This document shows, piece after piece, positions 25,301-34,809 of a DNA stretch of 64,000 nt. This DNA comes from Bugula neritina (taxonomy: Eukaryota; Bryozoa; Gymnolaemata; Cheilostomatida; Bugulidae). Every line of letters begins with the position of its first letter. The first letter of the stretch is position 1. A program made the translations under genes and the position numbers. The notes under the pieces are model-generated. The model was not told where the DNA came from. It saw nothing but the letters and a program-made list of their open reading frames with translations, and searched no databases. The stretch covers positions 34,113,504 through 34,177,503 of the forward strand of contig OZ037765.1 in the NCBI GenBank assembly GCA_964035545.1, in the 5' to 3' direction.

Positions 25301-28300
25301 CAGTGAGTACAATATGGCCGCAGCACGTGATGCAGAGTGAGTACAATATGGCCGCAGCACGAGATGCAGAGTGAGTACAATATGGCCGCAGCACGTGATG
25401 TAGAGTGAGTACAATATGGCCGCAGCACGAGATGCAGAGTGAGTACAATATGGCCGCAGCACGAGATGTACAGTGAGTACAATATGGCCGCAGCACGAGA
25501 TGCAGAGTGAGTACAATATGGCCGCAGCACGAGATGCAGAGTGAGTACAATATGGCCGCAGCACGAGATGCAGAGTGAGTACAATATGGCCGCAGCACGA
25601 GATGTAGAGTGAGTACAATATGGCCGCAGCACGTGATGTAGAGTGAGTACAATATGGCCGCAGCACGAGATGTACAGTGAGTACAACATGTCCGCAGCAC
25701 GTGATGTAGAGTGAGTACAATATGGCCGCAGCACGAGATGTAGAGTGAGTACAATATGTCCGCAGCACGTGATGTAGAGTGAGTACAATATGGCCGCAGC
25801 ACGAGATGCAGAGTGAGTACAATATGGCCGCAGCACGAGATGCAGAGTGAGTACAATATGGCCGCAGCACGAGATGCAGAGTGAGTACAATATGGCCGCA
25901 GCACGAGATGCAGAGTGAGTACAATATGGCCGCAGCACGAGATGTACAGTGAGTACAATATGGCCGCAGCACGAGATGCAGAGTGAGTACAATATGGCCG
26001 CAGCACGAGATGCAGAGTGAGTACAATATGGCCGCAGCACGAGATGCAGAGTAAGTACAATATGGCCGCAGCACGAGATGCAGAGTGAGTACAATATGGC
26101 CGCAGCACGAGATGTAGAGTGAGTACAATATGGCCGCAGCACGTGATGTAGAGTGAGTACAATATGGCCGCAGCACGAGATGTACAGTGAGTACAACATG
26201 TCCGCAGCACGTGATGTAGAGTGAGTACAATATGTCCGCAGCACGAGATGTACAGTGAGTACAACATGTCCGCAGCACGTGATGTAGAGTGAGTACAATA
26301 TGGCCGCAGCACGAGATGTAGAGTGAGTACAATATGGCCGCAGCACGAGATGTACACTGAGTACAATATGGCCGCAGCACGAGATGTAGAGTGAGTACAA
26401 TATGGCCGCAGCACGAGATGTAGAGTGAGTACAATATGGCCGCAGCACGAGATGTAGAGTGAGTACAATATGGCCGCAGCACGAGATGTACACTGAGTAC
26501 AATATGGCCGCAGCACGAGATGTACTGAACTCATCAGAGAACAGAATGTTGAGGTTACTCAATCAACTTAACAGTAATCTATTTGGAAACGACAACAGGA
26601 TATACGAGTGTGTCAGTAGTAACAACTATACATCAAGTATCTAACAATGTACGGAGTAGGTACTGTGAGATAAACAGGATGTGATGTCAGAGTAGATTAC
26701 CTCATGCTCCAGACCGAAACTGTCCTTCTTGTGAACATAGTACCAGATCTGACAGGAGCCGAAGAGGATGACGAAGCCAACTAGAATGCTGCCGGCCACA
26801 AATACCATGCCCTCTATACTCAGTATCTCCCACTCCACCGGGTGGGGCACTATGTCCCTGTGAGGGGGGCACATGGCAGCGCAGTCCTACGGCAGCAGAT
26901 GTATCATTATACTATATTCTATCAAACTGAACATGGCAGGAGAAATATACAATACTGATTGAGTATAATACTAATAAGTTTACTTCATAAGGCACTGTCA
27001 AATCACTGCATGCACTAATTCAGATTACTGGTCACAGTAGTAGTAGCAGCAGCAGTAGTAGTAGCAGCAGCAGCAGTAGTAGCAGCAGTAGTAGCAGCAG
27101 TAGTAGTAGTAGTAGCAGCAGCAGTAGTAGTAGTAGTACTAGTAGTAGTAGTACTAGTAGTAGTAGTACTAGTAATAGCAGTAGTACTAGTAGTAGTACT
27201 ATTACTACTGATATAAATTTAACACTGATGGCACAAGAAGAATATAATACCACAGGATAATTCACATGACAGAGCTTGTATAATATATTACATATGATGA
27301 TATAATCTGAGCACAGCATCTGTCTGTCTGTCTGTCTGCATATGATGCTATTATTATGTTGTTATTGTCTTGACCTTTGGCCCTGACTTGTAGCCAGTGC
27401 AGTGAACGACCCCTGAATCAACACCTAGTTGCAGTTATAGAGACATTTCAATAGCCTAACTTCTTTAATCTTTCTTATTTTCCTTTAGAACACAGGCTTT
27501 CCCTAAATTTTCTAATACTACATCTAAAACTTATAAAACTCTCGGTTTTGCATCAAAAATGATTACCTGTATTCAATGCATAATACTGGCCAAGCCATTA
27601 TTCCGACAGAGTAGTAATACGTCACAAGGTAGTAACAAGTCACAACACAGTGTAGTAATACGTCACAAGGTAGTAACAAGTCACAACACAGCGTAGTAAT
27701 ACGTCACAAGGTAGTAACAAGTCACAACACAGCGTAGTAATACGTCACAAGATAGTAACTAGTCACAACACAGCGTAGTAATACGTCACAAAGTAGTAAC
27801 TAGTCACCTGACAGCTGCAACTCGGTTTAGACGGATCAGGACTACTTGAGCAGAGATAGCTCGTCTCATTCAGCGGGGTCAAGGACACATTAACCTTCCG
27901 ATAGCTTTGCCAGACGACTGGAGTATCGGAGATGTTGTAGTACATGGGGAAGGGAGAGTTGCTGCCGTGACCGAGGAAGTCTAGCCACGCCTGGGGAGTG
28001 CAGACTCCGTCAGACCCGGTGCCGCACAGCAGGTCTATAGCCTGGAATATACACAACACACCTAGACTCCGCCTACATAGCACATCTATACTCCGCCTAC
28101 ATAACACATCTATTCTCCGCCTACACAACACATCTATACTCCGCCCACATAGCACATCTATACTCCGCCTACACAACACATCTATACTCCGCCTACACAA
28201 CACACCTAGACTCCGCCTACACAACACATCTATACTCCGCCTACACAACACATCTATACTCCGCCTACACAACACACCTATACTCCGCCTACACAACACA

Positions 28301-31240
28301 CCTATACTCTGCCTACATAGCACATCTATACGCTGCCTACACAAGCTCTCATGTTGAATATAATAGCCGTGAGATGAGACAAGGAAACAAACAGGATCTT
28401 AGTTGTGATGATTTACATTCACAAAGTTAGGCTGTTGTTTATCACTAGGAGTACAAGATATAGAGTATAGAATAGGGTATAGAATACGGAGTATAGAGTA
28501 TAGAATACAGAGTATATAATTATATAATACAGAGTGTAGAGTATAGAATAATGAGTATATAATACAGAGTATAGAGTATAGAATACAGAGTATAGAATAC
28601 AGAGTATAGAGTATAGAATACAGAGTATAGAATACAGAGTACAGAGTATAGAATATAGAGTATAGAATACAGAAAATAAAATTATATAATAAAGAGTGTA
28701 GAGTATAGAATACAGAGTATATAATACAGAGTGTAGAGTATATAATACAGAGTGTAGAGTATATAATACAGAGTGTAGAGTATAGAATACAGAGTACAGA
28801 GTATAGAATACAGAGTATAAGGTATAGAATACAGAGTATAGAATACAGAGTATAGAATACAGAGTATAGAGTATAGAATACAGAGTATAGGGTATAGAAT
28901 ACAGAGTATAGGGTATAGAATACAGAGTATAGAGTATAGAATACAGAGTACAGAATACATAGTATAGAGTATAGAATACAGAGTATAGAGTATAACACAC
29001 CTTCTGATTGTTGCTAGGGAACTGCACATCTTTACACGACTCAAACAAGCCATTAGCAAAGTTACTGGACAGCGCGACAGCGACAGAGCCCACTGACTCT
29101 GTAGAGTTGAGCGGGGAAGGGCCGGTGTACGTGATGTTGGTAAGGGGCTGAAACAGAATATAATACAGACGCTGTGATAACATTACAAGACTGCAGTAAA
29201 TGCCTCAGCTCAGCTGATTGGTCTATACCAGAGCTGCAAGTCTCTGTGTTATTACAACTCTTGAACTTTACTATTCCTCACCAAGCTACAGCTGTAGAGA
29301 TGAATAGCCTAAGCAAAACAAATGTACAAAAACACTCTTTAGAGTTACATGAACAGCATTTGTCCTCTGATATGAGACCATGTTGTACTGATGAGTCATA
29401 GTCCGACCTCAGGTAGGTGGATCCCACCTCAGGTAGGTGGATCTCAGGTGTGTGACATGACAAAGTGTAGGAGAGAGGATGCAGTAGAGAGATGGCACAT
29501 TATATTACTATAATATACAAGCAATGTGGTAATAGGGTGACATAGTACGATGCAACAGAAATAGTATAATTTACCTGGTTATTAGCAAGATAAGAAACAT
29601 CAATGGAAAGATAATGACAGGGTCAAAGGTTGCATGCCCTGGAGTTATGTAACCCAAAGTTGCTGGTAGATAAAAGATTTAACTTTTACTAGTACCTGGG
29701 GTCAGGATATAGCTACAGTTAGCCACCATAGATCTCTACTCACTGATCTCTACTCACTACCATAGACTTCTACTCACCGTCATGAAGGTAGACGCATTGG
29801 GATAGCATGTTGTGTAGCAGAAGAGATCAAGGAAGTTCTGGTAGCAGGACGGACATCTGGAGAGGAACTGCTTTGGTGGTCCCATGTTGTTGGCAAACGT
29901 AGAGACCTGGTGTGAGTCACAGCAGAGGGGAGGGTCATCACCTGCGGCAGCGAGACACATGTGACAGCATATATGTGTGCAATTGTATATAATAGTGTGT
30001 AATAGCATATAATAGTATATAATAGTATATGATAATATATTATAGTGTGAGATGGAAGAAGTATATATTACAGCATTTATGATTCACAAAACAATAATCA
30101 TGACAATAACAATGAGAAATCATCTAAATTCATCCCAAAAGAGAACAGAACAAAAAAAAAAACAAATGAAGGAGAGAAGAGAAGAAAGCATAAAGAGAGG
30201 GGGATACTACAGACATAAAGAGAGGGGGATACAGACATAAAGAGAGGGGGATACAGACATAAAGAGAGGGGGATACAGACATAAAGAGAGGGGGATACAG
30301 ACATAAAGAGAGGGGGATACAGACATAAAGAGAGGGGGATACAGACATAAAGAGAGGGGGATACAGACATAAAGAGAGGGGGATACAGACATAAAGAGAG
30401 GGGGATACAGACATAAAGAGAGGGGGATACAGACATAAAGAGAGGGGGATACAGACATAAAGAGAGGGGATACAGACATAAAGAGACATAAAAAAGAGGA
30501 CATACTGTGGTCAAAGAGGGTAGGGCAGTAGTTTTTCAGTATGCTAAGAGCAGTGTCGTTGTTCATATTGAGAGGGGGTCCTTCATACAGACAGTTGACA
30601 TTGTTGTTAGAGTTGAAGCATTCTCCATACCACACGCAGTCAGCCTGCACTTGTACCAGGAGAGAGAGCAGCACCTGCATATACAACATATACTACACTA
30701 CAGTAGCCTGCACTTGTACCAGGAGAGAGAGCAGCACCTGCATATACAACAGATACAACACTACAGTAGCCGGCATGTGATTGGAGAGTCACAACTCTTT
30801 ACATGTTCAACAGTATTGTTAGTTTATTCATGCTAAACTCTTCTATTTACAGTGAATATAATGATTTAATGATAAGGCGCAGCCAATCATGGCTTTCTCT
30901 TTAGAAGTGAACATTGTCAAGGGTCTAGCTATGCGTCATCTCCTTTTATTATTATCACTTGACCTTTCGACCTTGTCATTGTCAGCTCTACTGATTGTCA
31001 CTGAATACAGCTGATTGTGCATACAACTTGATGCACTCATCCAACATTTTATTGAGCAGAAAACAAACAGTGAAGCACTTTCAGAAATAGGAAATGTGCC
31101 ATAAAACTTTGCCATACAATTAAAATTTAATTATAGATAAACTGTAACACAATGAATAAACATTTATAGATCTATTGATTAGCAATGTAACAATAATATA
31201 CCAGTATTGGTGCTGCTAGCAGAGTGTGTGTTATCTTCAT
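13310..31240 (-). CDS. NPC1: NPC1 intracellular cholesterol transporter
   Basis: The 26 exons in coding order are 31240-31202, 30674-30506, 29941-29778, 29147-29001, 28041-27808, 26886-26701, 24395-24271, 23998-23822, 22947-22812, 22543-22400, 21934-21849, 20334-20234, 20082-19901, 19741-19607, 18899-18717, 18556-18442, 18328-18201, 17923-17644, 17512-17374, 16978-16845, 16041-15915, 15726-15511, 15265-15034, 14170-14057, 13666-13504, 13392-13310. The sum is 3939 nt, or 1312 aa with every phase closing; human NPC1 has 1278 aa. NPC1 exports cholesterol from late endosomes and lysosomes. A signal peptide of about 24 residues spans exons 1-2. Exons 2-5 encode the Cys-rich sterol-binding N-terminal domain ([18 protein letters not shown]). 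Exon 6 has the first membrane helix. Exons 14-17 (about residues 631-817) are the sterol-sensing domain. Exons 18-22 form the Cys-rich luminal domain and 23-25 the last helices. The tail has a DRQQLI dileucine-type signal. Most introns hold minisatellites. Confidence 0.97.
13681..13900. repeat. AT-rich array in NPC1 intron 24
   Basis: Repeats of the type attatattacaatat begin about 15 bp from the exon 25 acceptor and fill half of the intron. Confidence 0.8.
14172..14972. repeat. 23-24-bp minisatellite, NPC1 intron 23
   Basis: About 34 copies built around gatatacagtagagtatgtg with a short G run. The array abuts the exon 24 acceptor, and the acceptor's pyrimidine tract looks like a degenerate repeat unit. 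Long stop-free frames on both strands come only from the repeat. Confidence 0.95.
15775..15914. repeat. Donor-adjacent repeat, NPC1 intron 21
   Basis: Five or so copies of about 25 bp (tagagtagtatagtagtac plus a C run). It runs directly into the exon 21 donor at 15914, and a second gtgagtgtac-like copy occurs near 15810. Confidence 0.85.
16105..16830. repeat. 22-bp minisatellite, NPC1 intron 20
   Basis: About 33 copies of a unit containing ctataagcatacagttacta. It starts about 15 bp beyond the exon 20 donor and fills nearly the whole intron. Confidence 0.95.
16985..17365. repeat. Minisatellite, NPC1 intron 19
   Basis: Two related zones (agtatagtatgtatatt, then agtatagagtacagagt) run from the exon 20 acceptor to the exon 19 donor, filling the intron. 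Confidence 0.9.
18988..19600. repeat. 17-bp minisatellite, NPC1 intron 14
   Basis: About 36 near-identical copies of gtaacaagagagactga. On the coding strand it begins within six bases of the exon 14 donor. The unit is stop-free in all three frames on that strand. Confidence 0.97.
20125..20233. repeat. Short array, NPC1 intron 12
   Basis: About five copies of a 17-18-bp unit, acggcaacactgtaact, close to the exon 12 donor. Confidence 0.8.
20368..20615. repeat. 24-bp minisatellite, NPC1 intron 11 acceptor side
   Basis: About ten copies of a unit containing tgtaggcagctagactctgc, starting about 35 bp from the exon 12 acceptor. Confidence 0.93.
21005..21375. repeat. 8-bp array with a higher-order pattern, NPC1 intron 11
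   Basis: Tandem cactgtaa octamers are broken by repeated gcgctatgtgctgtaa segments, giving a second, longer period. Confidence 0.92.
21765..21848. repeat. Donor-containing 20-bp repeats, NPC1 exon 11
   Basis: On the coding strand, copies of gtaagtgacttgagtact continue from the true donor into the intron. At least two further copies keep an intact GTAAGT. The remaining copies have ctagtgac in its place. Confidence 0.85.
22310..22399. repeat. Donor-containing 25-bp repeats, NPC1 exon 10
   Basis: The real donor is CAG/GTGAGTTAC. It is followed at 25-bp spacing by three further CAG/GT sites, two of which read CAG/GTAAGTTAC. The unit includes the sequence preceding the splice site. Confidence 0.88.
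22650..22715. repeat. 19-bp repeat, NPC1 intron 9
   Basis: Three to four copies of cacagcacctggggctatag. Confidence 0.85.
22950..23282. repeat. 22-bp minisatellite at the NPC1 exon 9 acceptor
   Basis: About 15 copies mixing gtcagtatagtg and tcagggtggt blocks. It begins within about 25 bp of the exon 9 acceptor and borders a different array in the same intron. Confidence 0.92.
23283..23800. repeat. 16-bp minisatellite near the NPC1 exon 8 donor
   Basis: About 32 copies of gagagttagtgactgt fill the donor half of intron 8. Confidence 0.95.
24735..24965. repeat. 18-bp minisatellite, NPC1 intron 6
   Basis: About 13 copies of gcagatgtagagatgtgt, next to the larger 34-bp array of the same intron. 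Confidence 0.92.
25075..26530. repeat. 34-bp minisatellite, NPC1 intron 6
   Basis: About 43 copies of a 34-bp unit containing gtgagtacaatatggccgca and then gcacgagatg, with variants (cacgtgatg, aacatgtcc) that recur in blocks. This suggests segmental amplification. All three coding-strand frames are open for about 480-500 codons because 34 is not a multiple of 3 and the unit lacks stops. It is intronic, so no protein is called. Confidence 0.97.
27032..27210. repeat. AGC/AGT trinucleotide repeat, NPC1 intron 5
   Basis: A run of agt and agc triplets. The long polyleucine frame on the minus strand is an artefact of this repeat. Confidence 0.95.
27605..27807. repeat. Donor-side 41-bp repeats, NPC1 exon 5
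   Basis: About four to five copies of a 41-bp unit (gtagtaatacgtcacaag, then tagtaacaagtcacaaca). The array begins exactly at the exon 5 donor. On the coding strand, gtgactagttact recurs once per copy. Confidence 0.88.
28045..28345. repeat. 24-bp minisatellite at the NPC1 exon 5 acceptor
   Basis: About 12 copies of ctatactccgcctacaca plus acacat, ending next to the exon 5 acceptor. Confidence 0.93.
28445..29000. repeat. Minisatellite at the NPC1 exon 4 donor
   Basis: Variable units of the type agagtatagaatacagagt. The array runs exactly up to the exon 4 donor at 29000. The same intron holds a different array at its other end. Confidence 0.93.
30195..30505. repeat. 22-bp minisatellite at the NPC1 exon 2 donor
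   Basis: About 13-14 copies of a 22-bp unit containing ataaagagagggggatacag. The terminal degenerate copies touch the exon 2 donor. Confidence 0.95.
30642..30767. repeat. 63-bp tandem duplication including the NPC1 exon 2 acceptor
   Basis: Two 63-bp copies (30642-30704 and 30705-30767). Each contains the exon 2 3' splice site and the first 33 bases of the exon, which code part of the signal peptide. The downstream copy is used in the model. Starting from the upstream copy (5' end 30737) gives an in-frame TAG after 14 codons. Confidence 0.9.
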
Positions 31241-32170
31241 GGTGATTGGTGGATATTATACCATGTAGGTTATACAATCAGATTCTGTGAGATCTATTCT
31301 ATACTCTAGAAAAACAAACAAACAGCTACATTAAAAGCTGCATAAAACCAAGTCAGGCAACGGAGGGCAGCCTTTACCAAAGTGCAGTAGACCTAAGGCT
31401 ATGCTTAGTGTATTTCCTGGCTTATATAAAACACACTGCGTAATAAGATGGATATCACTTTTCCTTCCTAAAGAATAACTCCACCAGTATTTGAAGATAA
31501 AGGTATGCAGCAACAGAGAAAGATCAAAAACCTAAATTCTTCAATTGCTTTCATGAACTCTCGGTTAATATTCTCACAAAAACATTACTTGTGATGCTAA
31601 ATTTCTCATTTATGAGAAAAGTTTTTCTCAGTTCCTTCATCATTGCACTTATCTTGAAAATCAGGCCTTAGGATATTGAGCCTTTCATATGTATCACCAG
31701 CTAGAGTCATAATAATCTAAGCATTGTGTAAAGCACAAGACAGTGTGATCCATCACTTGAGAGTTAGTTTAACTTGGTTGAATACAACTTAATTTAAACT
31801 TTTTCAAGTTGAATTGAATCACAAGTGACAATGAGAGTGAAACAGCATGGCAGTCAGCAGGCACACATATCTTTACACATCACTCTTCAATGTCTATTTG
31901 AAATGACCCTGACTAAAAATGTTTATTATTGCACTTTTATAAAATTAAAATTAATTTTCTATTAGGAAAAATTTACATTTCATAAAAACATGAAATTCTA
32001 GATAGCCTGACTAACACATTAATATTTTTCCTGTCAAGTTAAATAACATAAGTTTACTGAAGACATCAGCAACTGCAACAATTCAATAGGAAATAATACC
32101 AACAGATCCATAACCTAGTGATGGGCATACTCTACTTACTGGTATTAACACTTGTAGGAATAGGGAGCAG

Positions 32171-32225
32171 CTGTGGGCGATGGCTTAGTGTGCTTTTGGT
32201 CAGGGGTTTGAAACCCACTTAGACC
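32171..32225 (+). mobile_element. tRNA-like SINE fragment
   Basis: An A-box-like tggcttagtgtg (from 32181) and a B-box-like ggtttgaaacc (32205-32215, one mismatch to GGTTCGANNCC) occur at tRNA-like spacing. There is no complete cloverleaf, so a decayed tRNA-derived SINE head is the best reading. Confidence 0.4.
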
Positions 32226-33309
32226 AGCACCACCACCCAGCCCTATGAATCATAACAAGCTATAATGAAACTGCTACTCAAATATATTAGGACTGTAGCA
32301 TGATATTTGAACAGTAACTGTGACAATGGCTGTCAAACTAAAAGAGTAAGTGAATTAAAAAGATAGGCAATATTGGTATTTATATAATATTACTATTATT
32401 ATCACTCTGAGTGTTACAATTATTTATATACTTTTTATTGTAAGACACTGCTAAACGTATTGATTCAACTATTAATACACCTATAAGCATGAATATCATA
32501 TTAAATATTAATATAAACAAACAATCAACTGTCCCTTACTCAACAATTTAGGTTTGGTCAAAAATTACTTTTTCATTTAAGACTTAACTTTAACCATAAA
32601 CATTGCACCCCAAGCTTAAACCCCAAACTATAAGTATCACTATTAGTATTGCTATTACATAACCCTATATTCAGCCATTCTGCACAGTATTAGTATGCTA
32701 TTTTGTGTATGATTATGACTATCACCACCACCGTGACTACTCCCAATATCATTATTACATATAAAGTCGATGTAGTCATTAAGACATATAATTATAATGA
32801 TTGGTATGAGTTGAATAAGTTAAACTTCGAGTTTATATTATGAATAATTAAAATTGCCATTAATAGAAATTCAAATAGTAAATAATAATTAGTATTACTT
32901 ACACTTGCAGATATATATCAGTCTTTAATATTTATATTAACCTTTGGCTTTGCTTTAATTTACTTTTAGTCTTATACTTATAGTCGTACTGATACTTATA
33001 GTAATACTTTAAATTGGCCTTATGAGTTATGATATAGATATAACTATAAGTATACATATTGATTTTTATTAATATTATTATCATGACTATCATGAATCAC
33101 CACTTCAAGTGACAGCATGAGTATGACTCATACTATAAGTATAACTAATACTATGAGTAAGAAATAATTCAACTATTTTTAATATTACTATTAGTATTAG
33201 TGACTATTAGTATTACTAATGACAATGTGATGCTACTACTACGTCTACTGTCAACTAGTACTAGTACTATCAGTATTACTATTACCAATACTCATACACT
33301 TCCACTTAC

Positions 33310-33434
33310 AGTAATACTAATAGTACTAGTACTAGTAGTAGTACTACTAGTACTAGTAGTAGTAGTAGTACTACTACTACTACTAGTAGTACTACTACTA
33401 GTAGTAGTAGTACTAGTAGTAGTAGTAGTAGTAC

Positions 33435-33465
<31 letters not shown>

Positions 33466-33480
33466 CTAGTAGTAGCAATT
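33310..33480. repeat. AGT/ACT trinucleotide repeat
   Basis: Mixed direct and inverted agt/act triplets in the NPC1-NPRL3 spacer. The open frames over it are artefacts. Confidence 0.93.
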
Positions 33481-34809
33481 AGCATGAGCATCACATTTGA
33501 TTTTATGATTCACTATTACTATTAACTTCAAGTATTAGACTTGGTATTACTATTAGTATTACTATTAGTATTAGTATTACTATTAGTATTAGTAGTATTA
33601 CATTTACGTTTAGTTTTACTAAGCTATATTATAACTATTTTAATATAATTTCAAAACTAACAAACATATAAACGTAAAATATTAAGACGAAAAAGTAGGA
33701 GAAAGCACGACCTTTGGATTTCGTGCATACAAAAACAATCCATCCACTTGTCACAAGTTGAAGTTCAAGTTGAGTGCGTAGTTACATGTGAACGTTACCG
33801 TATCAGGTTGCTTGATGATTCAAATGACCTCTGTTGATATCAGAGTGGACTGATATAGCCTATTGCGTGCTTGGTAGTTGTCGCTTCTTATCGGATAAAA
33901 TCCGAAATTTATTTACGGAAAAAAAGCTAAATGTTTAGGCAAAAACCTTGACCTTGACATAGATCTAGTTTTTTGTGCAACAAGTTTTCTCATATAACGA
34001 CCCTGTCCAACAGCTGTAAGTTAGAGATTTTCTAATAATTTTCTGTCAAAGTGAAAATGAAAAGTTTAATAATAATATATCCATTCCATATTCAATATGA
34101 ATATGAATCAAACCAATAACAACACTATTTAATAGCAATATAGATCAATTAATTGTCAATATCATCCATTCGTTATTTAATTTGGTGAATGTTCTATGTA
34201 TTGAGCTATGAATATGAGTAAAATTTCGAATAAGAATTGGGTCAATTTCAATTTGACTTCGGTTTTACTTTTAGTAACTTTTACTTTCAGTTTCAGTTTT
34301 ACAATAACAATTGGATTAGGAATTGAAAATCAAAACAAAAATAAATTTCAATTTGAATTTAGATCGCATTTACTTTTAGTTTTACTCATATCCATACTGT
34401 CTAGTGTTATTGACTTGGTTTTGCTTTAAATGATAAATCTAACGTATTTTTTCCAAATCATAATTATTTTACTTTTACTTTTAGTCTTTGATGGCGTCAA
34501 CCTAAACTTGTAGTTCAAGTTGAAGTTTTTTAATGGTTAGTAATAGCGGATTATTAATACTAATAGTTGCAATCTATCTTTCTCTTTTATTATTGTATAT
34601 AAATAAATTTACTAATAATAATAATAATTTTATACTTATAAATATAAATTATAATTATCCTCATCTTGGTAATAATCATTCTAATACTAATAGTAGTAGT
34701 GAAATGATGCAACTGCAAGGTGGCCAAAGCCCTTCGAAATTGAATTTATAAATATACAAGCAACATCAGATATTGTAATGGTCACTTGTCTAATTTCAGA
34801 TCTGAAAAG

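Larger units (their letters stand above)
31241..34809. promoter_or_regulatory. Head-to-head intergenic region between NPC1 and NPRL3
   Basis: Must contain the promoters of both genes. It is AT-rich, with a tRNA-like SINE fragment (32171-32225) and many attag/agt triplet-like stretches. I could not place transcription starts. A possible NPRL3 5'UTR exon ends at a GTAAGT near 34015, and a 3' splice site at 34799 precedes the start codon. Confidence 0.45.

Noticed and set aside
25052-26562. Three overlapping minus-strand frames of 476-501 aa
   Set aside because: They are phase variants of one 34-bp repeat inside NPC1 intron 6, not proteins.
27032-27319. Polyleucine frame
   Set aside because: Produced by AGC/AGT trinucleotide repeats in an intron.
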